A stretch of DNA of 64,000 nucleotides, taken from assembly GCA_026874595.1 (NCBI GenBank), contig CM049318.1, positions 4,727,741 to 4,791,740 on the forward strand, in the 5' to 3' direction. The notes beneath the pieces are model-generated. The model did not search any database, was not told the DNA's origin, and saw nothing but the letters and a program-made list of their open reading frames with translations. Positions 1 through 9,843 of the stretch are shown in pieces. Origin of the DNA: Sipunculus nudus. Taxonomy: Eukaryota > Annelida > Sipuncula > Golfingiida > Sipunculidae. The translations under genes and the position numbers were made by a program. Numbering within the stretch: position 1 is the first letter of the stretch; each line of letters begins with the position of its first letter.

Positions 1-832
1 GCGATCTTCAATGGTTATGCCATACCGTGATTGATTTGCTATTTTGCTCTGGCCGTGTGAAGGACGGACGGGGTCAGTAACGAAAACAACTAGCATATTT
101 GGTATAACAAGATATCTTATTCTCAATGTGTATGCATCGTATCAATGATGAATCTTGTCTTATATTAGAACCTTAAAACGGCAGAAAACGGCTCGTGTGT
201 TATACTGTATTAATTTAAAGTATTAACATTTTTGATAAAGTACGATTTGTTAGTTTAAGGTAGGCGGGGCGAATTAAACAATGATCAATTCGAGGTAAAT
301 ATGTTGTTTTATATCATATAATCCAAAAAGAGGCATATAAAACGCTTAGCCTACATACGAGAATATGGTCCATCAGGAACCGTATTGGATAACGTGTTAT
401 ATTATATCAGATCATGTTTTATTGGTTAATGTACTGATTATTGATTACATTATCTGCAAATATATAAAACGTCACTAACACCTACATGTCAGAACGTTTT
501 CCAGGGTATACTGCACGGGTAAATAATCTGATAAAAAGAGATATTATCAACGATAGGCAAACTAGTTTTGAATTTATTTTATATTTTTATTAAAACATTC
601 CGTTTTTTTATTTTTCCTAAAAAGTTTGATCCCTAAGAAATACCTGAATGGAATTCGATCAGAATTTTACTCTATCATTTAAAGCTATCATCTGCTATTG
701 GTGTTTTACGGCTTCATGTGGCTCAATTTTTTTTATTTCATGTGCCAGTTAAATTATTATAGTAATTTAAAATTGCAAAACTATAATTTCCTTAAACATT
801 TGTACTCAATGTATCGAATCTCTTGTTTACAG
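1..832 (+). other. Intron-5 remnant upstream of a broken last exon
   Basis: No gene is visible. The stretch matches 17,367-18,212 closely and, more weakly, the end of intron 5 of gene A (about 12,890-13,526). A shared landmark is gtcagaacgttttccag, at about 489 here and about 13,156 in gene A. It ends in a usable acceptor (gtttacag) directly before the pseudo-exon. Exons 1-5 of this copy are not in the window. Confidence 0.6.
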
Positions 833-951
833 GTACCGTGCACCCGACTAGGAGGCCAGTCAACTTTCCACGAAAAAACGCCAGTTTATCTATTGTGAGG
901 GAAACCAGCAAACAGTGGTTCGTAACGCTCGAATCACGCCCTACTGTACCC
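833..951 (+). pseudogene. Broken last exon of the nine-cysteine precursor gene (copy 0)
   Basis: The sequence aligns to the first part of exon 6 of genes A and B, from the acceptor through the furin-site region to the segment encoding TSYC. A one-base deletion shifts the frame just before the RKKR site. After about 951 the sequence jumps to bases that lie roughly 600-900 bp downstream of the exon in the intact copies (cttctttttccaaaacatac, compare about 32,823), so the cysteine-rich C-terminus and the 3' UTR are deleted. The same one-base lesion is present in the copy at 18,213. It is not expected to make the peptide. Confidence 0.8.
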
Positions 952-2160
952 AACACTTCTTTTTCCAAAACATACTATAAGCGTTTAGATACTTAATATT
1001 GAGCTTATAGCAAGTCCATAGTCTTCTTTATCGATCATTTCATTTTCAATAGAAAACAGCAAACATAAAATAGGTCTTTACATGTGTCTTTCCAAATGCC
1101 TAGGACGAACTTCATATTAAAAATATAGCTTAATAAGCTGCAGTGAGCCCAGTGACGGTAAGATAACGCTGTCCACTCAACCATGTCGATCAATATAATG
1201 GATCTATAATTTTTTCGTTGCTTAATCATTAGTTTTCGGAAACCCAGTTATTTAAGGGTTGCCCAAGGCCCATATCTACAACCCCGTCATCCTCAAAGCC
1301 GTTATTTCGCTAATCACTGAGTCGTAAAATGTAGCAAACTGACACAGGACGGTTTGTCCCTACCCCTGCAACGGCACCCTCTGCTAAATGTATAGATGTC
1401 AAAGCAGAACTAGCTTTTAAATCACTAGTGGTCCTGAATTTAGCAATCCTTTGTAGGTGTGACTTTAACATGGATGAACAGATTGATTTCTTTACACAGA
1501 AAATTAAGTTTTCCTTATTCCCCTTTGTAATGCAAGAGCGTCCATGCTTCTTACTGAGTCACTGTCAACTGTCACGCGAGATAAAGATCACTAACAATCT
1601 GAATAAACTTATTTTTATGGCTTATTTGAACCACTGGAGTGCAAACAGGCTGATCTCTTTCACTGAGGAATACTATCAACTAAGACTGCTGTCATTTTAG
1701 TGTTGTTGCAATAGGGTCGGTGGTAGTTGTGAATAATCTACTGAATGGGTTTTCTTTATATTTTCCATGTTGAGTGCACAATGTTTCTTTTCTAGACCGG
1801 TACACTAATACGAGTCTGATTTTCTATGTGCTAAAAACGGACACAAATGTGAATTACGCAAAGAAAATACATGAAAAAAAAAGAGAAAACTTAGATTTCA
1901 CCACCAGTTAAGCACAACCGAAAGGACTGTTCATGATCATTAAGCTTACCCGATTTCAAAACAGATCAGACAAGCAGATGTATCATTAACAGTATGAATT
2001 CTGGTTATAAATCAGATGCCACATCTGCATTTTGCAATTTGTTCGCAATAGCTGTGAAGAACTTACTTTCCAGATTTTCTTCAAATTTTCCATTGGTGAT
2101 AGAGACGTATTAAACTGATGTAAATTCTTTCGATATTTGCATTAACTCTAATTTTTTTTA
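952..2160. other. Non-coding 3' flank, shared by three copies
   Basis: I recognise no gene. The stretch aligns with 18,990-20,070 and with 32,820-33,560, all at the same position after an exon-6 copy. A good landmark is the block around acggtaccctctgct (1,370; 19,365; 33,170). A 90-codon open frame at 1,428-1,700 is not kept in the other copies, so I treat it as chance. Confidence 0.6.
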
Positions 2161-2264
2161 ACTCAGCTGACTGTATGTCATCTGAGCTTTAGCAATCGCT
2201 TTGTCCGTCGTCCGTCCGGGCGTCCGGTCGTCTGGTCGTCCGATCGTCCGGCTCTCTGTCCAAC

Positions 2265-3480
2265 AACAGGGCACAAATCGTAACAGCTGGACCTGGAATC
2301 TTCTCACTTGACATCCAGAGAGGTCCATGAAAAATCTCCTTGGAAACCCGGAATAAGGTCTCTGTTACCCATATTCTTTGAGCTATGATTCTTTGTATGG
2401 TTATTGGTCATGGAGTGTTACATCAGTTTCTGCAGACTCGATTTTTCCCCATTTTTTCTCTCTATTTTGAGAACTTTAAAGATACGGTCATCTGTTAACA
2501 AGGCAAAAATCATGATGACTGGACCTAGAATCTTGTGTCTTGACATGCAGAGAGGCCAATGACATGTCACCATGGTTATCTGGAATTAGGTCTCTGTTGC
2601 CCATATTCTTTGAGCTATGGGGCTTCGAAATACCCCCCCCCCCCCTCCCAGAATAATGGAAAATTTGATAAAAAAGCTCAAGTATCTGAACAAATAATGC
2701 ATTGAACACCATGATTCTTTGCATTGATATTGATCATGAAGTGTTTCATCTGTTTGTATAGACTGGTGACGCCACCTGAATTATTTCGATTTTTTTTTCT
2801 CAATTTTTGAAACCTTAAAAGATTAGGTCATCTGTGAACAGGGCACAACCATAAAAACTGGACTTAGGATCTTCTGCCTTGACATGCAGGGAGGGCCATG
2901 TAAAGTCTCCTTAGAAACCTGAAATAAGTTCTTTGTTAGGCATAACCTATGAGCTATTGGGCTCCGAGGTACCCCACAGAATGATGGAAAATTTGATACA
3001 AAAGCTCAAGTGTCTGAACAACTTTTGCATTAATCATCATGATTCTTTGCATGGATATTGGTCATGGAATGTTTTAATAAGTTTCTGCAGACTGGTGGCG
3101 CAATCGGTTATTTTTTTTAATGTTTTGTTTTATTTTCTCTGTGTTGAGACCATTAAAGATGAGGTCATCTGTTAACAGTGCACAAAAAGTAATGACTGGA
3201 CCTAGAATCTTGCATCTTGCCATGCAGGGAGGTCCATGAAAGTCTCTTTGTAAACCTAAAATTAGGTCTCTGTTACCCATATTGATAAAGCTATGGGGCT
3301 TATAACCCCCCCCCCCGGAGTAATGGAATATTTGATACCTAAGCAGGGCACAAATCATAACCATTGTACCTAGAATCTTCGTACTTCACATCCTGAGAGT
3401 TCCTTCAAAGTGCTCCTCAGAAACCTGAAATTAGGTCACTATGACCGATATTACATGATTTACAGGCCATGTTGGAGCAC
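2265..3480. repeat. Tandem repeat, ~335-bp unit, 4-5 copies
   Basis: A unit containing 'gacatgcag(a/g)gaggtccatgaaa...ctccttggaaacc' followed by 'ttaggtctctgttacccatattc' recurs. The gacatgcag landmark is at about 2,309, 2,542, 2,881, 3,219 and 3,388, so the spacing is 233, 339, 338 and 169 bp. One further copy is at 33,660-33,790 inside the related inverted-end element. Poly-C tracts at 2,633-2,646 and 3,307-3,316 lie at matching places in two units. It is non-coding; open frames here are incidental. Confidence 0.75.
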
Positions 3481-3489
3481 CCCAGAAAT

Positions 3490-4896
3490 AATGCAAAATA
3501 CACACAAACTGCCTTAAACTGCCACAAACTTGTTTTTGGCTACAATTGTTACATCTAAAAAAATTGTTAATTGGATACATCCATCAAATGTGTCTGGATC
3601 CAAATCTGGCAATATAAGTATAAGCCGTAAATGATATTGGCATGTCTATTTTAGTTGGTATTCAAGCATTCATGAGACCGCAGTACCACGACAATCGTGC
3701 ATTTTTCGGATCGTCACGAGATTGATTTTACATGTTAATTTTTAATTAACAATTTTATTTTTGGATAAAAACAGGTTCCAATTTCAAAATATATCATCAA
3801 ATGAGATGTGAATTGGCATAACATGGCATGAAACCATGGCATGAAACCAAGTTATCTCACTGGCTATGTGACCGAGGGACTAAGTTAAAAAAATCTAAAT
3901 CACCATTTGAAAAAGGTAATATGCATTTGCATCTAATGTTAATTACAATCATACCGTCATGTTATAGTAGTTGCACCTTTTTTCATACTATCATATGTTC
4001 ATATGATAAAGTAACCTCTGTCAGTTCACTGACTTGTGTAATTATATATTCAAGACTTTATGTATGACAGGAAACATAAATTATTACAAAAATAGCATTA
4101 ACTTTGCAGAGCGAGGTATCCTTATCACATACGCTTTTAAGTAAAGAATATAAAATAAATAGGTTATTAATTCAGTTCGCAGTGTCTATTTACTACATAT
4201 TTTTCTCAATAATAACGTACCTTCTAGGGGATTCCCCACTGCCTTAAAGACCCATCATTTTATGATGCCAATTAATCACATTGAGTGGCCCATGCCACTT
4301 TATGCTACACAAGTGTAAGTGTCACTGCGAGGGCAGTCACGTATGGTACAAAAGGTAACGATGAACATTTGATTAATGACTATTACATGACAGAATAGAT
4401 ATGTTTATACAATCTTACTTGGAAGGATTCTAAGAATAGGCGACACTACATTTTATGGTCAGTTGAAACGAAAGTACACAAAAAAATGTACTCTAATAAA
4501 ACAGTGTTACAATATATAATATTATATCAGGTTAGTCTAAAATGAGTTTCTTATCAGGATATTTTGATGCGTTCTGATGAACAAACTAACAACAACAGTA
4601 TAATTGCTTAAGGATTTTGCTGCCATATGTGTGTGGGTGTGCGATTGGTATTGCCAGCATATACCAAAAGATATTAAACGCCCGATCTTGGAAATATGAC
4701 TTCAACTTGAGCTTGAGATGAAGAGGTGACGTGATATTATCACATTCGAAACACACACACACAACTCTTTATGACCCACCATATGAAGAAGTAAGAGAGA
4801 CATTGAGTATTAATTTCTAATGCCAATTCCAAAAACGGACGGTTAAAGATATACGTCTCTACAATAAATCTCAGTTCCAACATTTGTTTTTAGTGC

Positions 4897-4943
<47 letters not shown>

Positions 4944-5040
4944 AGTGACGCCTTTTAAATAGACAAAGTAGTTTATAGTCAATCTTAAAGGCGTCATTCT
5001 TGCAATTAATTGTGCTAATACCTAATTTTCCAAACAAGGC
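3490..5040. other. Non-coding repeat-derived sequence
   Basis: There is no recognisable gene. Part of it (about 4,108-4,500) belongs to a dispersed repeat also present at 22,200-22,500 and 24,897-25,300, with the landmark 'ggattctaagaataggcgac' at about 4,426, 22,398 and, with one mismatch, 25,209. The element is degraded in each copy, and the 89-codon open frame over the copy at 22,233 is not shared. Confidence 0.5.
4899..4940. repeat. (TA)n microsatellite
   Basis: An uninterrupted TA run of about 42 bases. Similar TA tracts occur at 25,912-25,932 and 26,092-26,122 in the matching part of unit 2. Confidence 0.95.
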
Positions 5041-5059
5041 TCGATTTACCAGTAGTGCG

Positions 5060-5297
5060 GGTCATTCCCTTTGCTATTGCCCTTGCTGGGTCATACTACC
5101 GAGGAAGCCCCGAAGGCCGCACTGGTTTGAGAGGGAAACACGATAGTCGGGGACAGTCTGCCCAGTGAGGCTGCAGAGCCCCTATCCTAGCTAGGGGCAG
5201 ACCGTGATATATCTCGCCACTCCTCGACTCAGATTCGAACTCATGATCTTCCGGCTTTAAGCTCTGTGCTCTGTCTGCCCCTAGACCACAAAAGCCG
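5060..5297 (-). mobile_element. tRNA-derived SINE (minus strand)
   Basis: Read on the minus strand, the right end looks like a tRNA: an A-box-like TGGTCTAGGGGCAGAC, then a B box GAGTTCGAATC (plus-strand 5,232-5,242), the two internal RNA polymerase III promoter elements. A ~200-bp body follows towards lower coordinates. A related, more decayed copy is at about 26,740-27,003. The left end is uncertain and no target-site duplication was confirmed. Confidence 0.6.
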
Positions 5298-5319
5298 GTT
5301 GGACCTTTTCATTTAAAAG

Positions 5320-5400
5320 TGTCTGCCTCCCCGGGGCTTTCAAGCCATATTAAAATAAACACCCATAACATGTGATACAGACATGTGAAACTGATGTAAA
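5320..5400. repeat. Dispersed repeat R1, left-end fragment
   Basis: This carries the R1 landmark 'gtctgcctccccggggcttt...attaaaataaacaccca'. Longer copies are at 6,800-7,150, 7,785-8,115, 22,935-23,600 and 27,020-27,330. Confidence 0.6.
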
Positions 5401-6790
5401 TTTTTGCAATCAATATTTGCATTAAATGTAAAGAATGTCTTTGTTTGGCTACAATTGTGACATCCCCACCCAAATCTAGGTGTGAAAAATAATATTAAAG
5501 ATGCGTAATAATAATACAAAATGACTTAGATATCCATAATCAATCAGTCTTCCAAATTTCAGAAAGATCCATGCAATGATTCATGAGATATTTTATCTAA
5601 ATTATGAATTACATACATCAACAGCTGGAAATGTTAAAATTTTGCAAATATGTCCGCAACAGTTTATACAAAATGTTTTAATTTAAGGGTTGACTGCAAA
5701 ATGTGTGTTTTGCAACTAAGGACACTCACACAAGTCTGATTTTTAAATGCTGAAAACACAAATAAAATGCCCATAAGTCGCAAAATATAGGTCACATTGG
5801 CTTAAATTTTTGTATGCAAGGCGATTCCCCGAGGACCTACTTGGATATTAAGTTAATGTTTCTAAATCCAATGGTGACGATATGCACCTTTTTAATGGGC
5901 GGTCGGACAGACGGCTGGACGGCCGGACTAAAAGAGGCTTAAAGTTTACACGTTAGATTAAATATTTAGTGCTCGTTTATTTATTTGCAAAAATGTCAGA
6001 GTAACAGCTCTGCACGTTTAGACAGGCAAGCCGGGCATGGGCGTATGCTGCTTTCCAGATTGCCATTATTTAATATATGTGGCCGTGTGTACCAATATTC
6101 GGAATCCCTTGGGGAAAAAAATCTTGATTGGATCCCTCCAACAAGAATGTCTGGATCCAATCCTAGCAATAAACTTATTAGTCAAAAACTGATATTAGCA
6201 TGTATATTTAAGTAGGTATTCAAGCATTCTTAAGGACGCGGCACAACGACAGTCGTGTGTTTTCACCACGACCGCCACGCGACCTTAAAGAGGTGTGCGT
6301 CTGACAGGCATCGACAAAAGTATAGGGTTTTGGTTATGGTTAAATAAATTGTTTCTCGGGGCTTACACTAGGAATCCCATCTGAATTTATGGCTACCCAA
6401 GGGGAGATGATACGTGTCAAATTTTGAAGGGTTCTGCAAACTTGTAATGTTTTTATATTTAATGCAATGATCATTTCATGTTATGATTAGGAATGTCGTA
6501 TGAATATTTGATTATAGCGAAATGTAAGTCTCAGTTATCAGCGCAGTGTTTACACAACTGACTGGTTTATTTGAGGCAGCCGGTAATCGTCAGTTGCTCC
6601 CACAAAAGCCAGCTTTGAACCCTACCAACCGAAAAGCAAGAAATTCGCTGGTCTCATCGGACCTTCGGACCCGAAGACACTTATCACAACGTCCCCGACA
6701 GTACCGGCTGTAGGGCTGTAGTTTTTTGTGACCCTACCGCATTTTTTTCATTTTCTGCTAAAAATGCAAGGCTCTTTGGTCTAATCCTAC
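5400..6790. other. Non-coding flank, repeated elsewhere in the window
   Basis: I see no gene. The block 6,000-6,720 is repeated at about 16,000-16,640, 20,450-20,950 and 34,760-35,470, each time downstream of an exon-6 copy. A typical landmark is 'gcgttatcagc' followed by 'cttaaagagg' and 'tcacgcaggc'. A 76-codon open frame at 5,985-6,215 is interrupted in the other copies. Confidence 0.5.
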
Positions 6791-6799
6791 ACTACAAAT

Positions 6800-7150
6800 G
6801 CCGGTTTGACCTTTTCAAATAAATTTGTCTGCCTCCCAGGGGCTTTCGAGGAATATTAAAATAAACACGCCTTACATGTAACTTATCACTTTAAATCTAC
6901 ACTGTACAGATTATTTCACATTTAAAGTCCAACTTTCTTGGTGCAACTAAGCAAAATGCTTTTATGTGCGCTTCAGCGCTAAAGTTTAACAGAAAACCAA
7001 ATTTATATACCCCTGAAGTAAAAGTAAAACTACGAATCTCTCCACCTTGCATGTTTAGTAGATAAAACCAGGATGCAGAGTGATCAAAATAGGAGATCTT
7101 ACCAGGTGGGACGAGATATGGTTATAGCATGGCATGAAACCAGGTTTAAA
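6800..7150. repeat. Dispersed repeat R1, long copy
   Basis: The copy starts at the 'gtctgcctcccaggggcttt' landmark, passes 'ttaaaataaacacgcc' and 'tttaaatctacactgtacag', and ends near 'gggacgagatatggttatagcatggcatgaaacc'. It has no coding potential. R1 copies share order but have many substitutions and indels, so the family is old. Confidence 0.6.
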
Positions 7151-7785
7151 AACCTGGTGACCTAGACCTTCGTATTATAGGCAAAATCTGAAAAAAAAAT
7201 TAGGTTTTATGTGAGCCCCAACGTTGTCTATATTTCATTCCTTAACTTTGAAAACATATGGAGAGGGAAGCAATATATCTGTTTCTGCGGCGCAAAAACA
7301 AACTCATTGTAGTGTAAGTTACTTCTTGTATCTGTTGCCATGTACAAATTGGAGACACATTTCGTTGGAATCGTTCGGTTACTCTTTGTCTGGTTATGTT
7401 TACGCAATATTTAATAGTCTCAAGGCAGTGACATTGGATCCCCGATGGGCCAACGTACATTCTTCCAACCGTTAAACAAAACAGAAAATGGTCTGCCCGC
7501 GATTTAGCGATTAAGGTACATCTACATGACTTAAATGACAGAAATAAAAGAAAATATAACACAGGCCATTACGTCGTAGTGTTAGATAAATTGGGGTGGT
7601 CGTGAGGAAAGATTACGCCGTATATTGATTTTTTTTATGTATACTATTGTACCTGGAAAGTAAGATATTCTCATTCAGATAGATACTGTGATGTCACACG
7701 AATTTGTTGAATTTAATTCTTTGAGTGGATTTTGTAGTTTAAGAGCAGAACATGGAACTCTTTCTTAACAACTCTCTTTCCCCTA
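7150..7785. other. Stretch without a recognised gene
   Basis: Open frames of 83 and 106 codons overlap here on opposite strands (7,224-7,475 and 7,242-7,562). Neither has a recognisable domain, splice context or a copy elsewhere in the window. Confidence 0.4.
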
Positions 7786-8115
7786 GGGGCTTGCCACCGA
7801 TACTAAAATAAACACCCATTACGTGTAACTAATTAGGACTAATCAATTGTACATTGTATGTCCATGAAGTGCTTTTAAAACTGCGTAAGTATGCTGTCAA
7901 GTGCGCGTCAGCTCAACAGAACACGGTATTTTTTTCTACAGAAAAAAAACTATTTCTGTCGAAACCTCCTTTGGCATGATAAGTAGATCGAACCAAGATG
8001 TAGAGTAATCAAAATAGTAGATCTGACCTTTTGGGACGAGATATGGTTATAACATGGCATGAAACCACGGCCTGATTGATCTGCTATTTTGTACTGGTCA
8101 TGTGAGTACAGGGTT
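7785..8115. repeat. Dispersed repeat R1, long copy
   Basis: This is the same family as 6,800-7,150: 'aggggcttgccacc...actaaaataaacacccatta' at the left and 'gggacgagatatggttataacatggcatgaaacca' at the right (about 8,034-8,067), then 'tgattgatctgctattttgtactggtcatgtga'. The last phrase also begins the window (35-60). Confidence 0.6.
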
Positions 8116-9150
8116 GATAGCCAAATCAGCTAATAATATTTACGCATTAGATATCGCTAGGCTTTTTTGCAGTTTGCACCCTTTGATCAATTTCACAGTA
8201 TGTTATATTAACAAACTTACACTTTTGGCAGGGCAACTTTTTTTTTGTTTAAGGAATAAGTAAAGAAAAAATATGTACATGATGAGACGGAACTTCAAAG
8301 ACAAATATAAAAGACACAGTATGTGCATTATTTCAGGATAAATTTGTAACATATCTGTAGTCTTCTTATTGTAACATATAAATAGACACACATTTCATAT
8401 CAGAATGCTTCCCACATGCTATACTATTATTATATCCATATTCGAAACTGGTTCATGACAGATCCGATATTGAAACAGACACTCCAGGCTGTAAATGTCT
8501 TTTTCCTAGATATATGAATGTGCGTGCATACACCCCTCAGCGTCGGGGCTCGCTTAGCATGAACCATGGTATTTAGGTTATCACACAACAGACCGCCTTA
8601 ACCCATTCTGTCTCAACGCGGGCTCTAGGCAAAACACAATTAGTATTTTTATACTATGCTTATTATTCTCATTGCGATTTATCGATAAATTGATGTATTC
8701 ATCGGAGCAGGTGGAGCTATATGGTGATTAATGCCTCGGCTCTGTAAGAAGTAGATCATATTAAAAAATCAACCTACATTCCTTAATTTCAGGAAGGTGT
8801 CAGCTAGGGTGCTTTAGGGCAAAACAAAACGTAAGGCAACATCAAGCTTCTCTTTTCTATTTATTGTAAAGCGTTTAAATGCGATTCTATTGCATAGGGA
8901 ACCATTTGTGTGTTCCTCGTCCACCCTCTGTAATTAAATTTAAGATTGCATGCATCCGTTATTTACCATTAAATATTTCTATTACATGAATTGTTTTACA
9001 AATCATTAGCCTTTTATGCTATTATTCTCTATTAAGGAAGTTAGTGGACTACTAAAATGTCATCTAAGGTATATGTTATTCTATATGTGACCCTTCGGGT
9101 TAATATTTCGGACGCATTCGGATAGCTTACATACGTGTCAGGAGATTAAT
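8116..9150. other. Far upstream region of gene A
   Basis: There is no gene visible. The stretch aligns in patches with 27,330-28,310 upstream of gene B. For example, the 'gggctctaggcaaaacac' region at 8,620 corresponds to 'gggctcttgcaag' at 27,848. Distal control sequence could lie here but nothing specific can be named. Confidence 0.4.
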
Positions 9151-9154
9151 TTAA

Positions 9155-9332
9155 CCAATCACATTACACTTCGTTGTCTGCAAAAAGAATATTCCTTATA
9201 TGGGAATCACGTGATGATTTTCTGTTTATAATTGCAAGGCAACTATTTAGGAGGCATGGCCTACGGATTTTCCAGCATCACGTGATCGATACAGGTACAG
9301 TATAAAAAAGGCCATGCGCTTGACACAGCTCA
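9155..9332 (+). promoter_or_regulatory. Gene A promoter (CCAAT, two CACGTG boxes, TATA, initiator)
   Basis: Elements in order: CCAAT at 9,155-9,159; CACGTG at 9,208-9,213 and 9,279-9,284; TATAAAAA at 9,301-9,308; and an initiator-like tcactt with the predicted start at the A of 9,332, 31 bp from the first T of the TATA box. Gene B has the same layout, with the proximal CACGTG 16-17 bp before TATA in both. The distal CACGTG is lost in B (tgacgtga). CACGTG is the E-box bound by bHLH factors. The start is predicted, not measured. Confidence 0.75.
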
Positions 9333-9843
9333 CTTGCAGAGCCACACTGCATCAAGACACCGGTCAAGGTATTCAAGTTTTATCAACATTTCATTTCTAG
9401 GGACTTATATAATGGCTAGAAATATGAAAAATTTAACTCGTTAAAGCATAATGTTCAGGTACTAGTAGTAAATACATTGTATAAAACTACTTACAGCACA
9501 ATTGTTCACAGAAGCAAACCGTATGGTTTATTCAGGTGTTTTCCTTAATAGGCGTTAACATCACATGAACGAATATTAGTTTAGACTTCGTAACTCCATT
9601 TTATGAACATATAAATGCCTGCCACTATGATAGCTATATTCATATATGATAGCAAATTTATAGGCGAAAGATTTGTTTCTGTGCAGAATTATGCAACAAT
9701 TCAAAGATGTGACACATATTTTTTTAAAAAGCTATCTTCTAACTATTTAAAGAATATCTAAATTTGTTATTCAACTTGTTTCCTACTTTTTCATAATCTG
9801 ACAATTTTTTTTTCAGATCCCCTACGGTCACAAAGCTGCGGTA

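Larger units (their letters stand above)
2205..5935. mobile_element. GTCC-ended inverted-repeat element with internal insertions
   Basis: A GTCC-rich run (cgtccgtcgtccgtccgggcg, about 2,200-2,260) faces a GGAC-rich run (about 5,895-5,930) that is its approximate reverse complement. A compact element with the same kind of ends lies at 33,625-34,670. The interior holds a ~335-bp tandem repeat, a (TA)n tract and a SINE. I see no transposase. Boundaries are approximate, and the two ends may belong to separate insertions. Confidence 0.4.

Noticed and set aside
1428-1700. 90-codon open frame with a plausible start
   Set aside because: The two other copies of this flank (about 19,430 and 33,250) carry stops and indels in it; it is non-coding 3' flank.
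7224-7562. Opposite-strand frames of 83 and 106 codons
   Set aside because: They lie between two repeat copies, have no domain and no conserved counterpart in unit 2.
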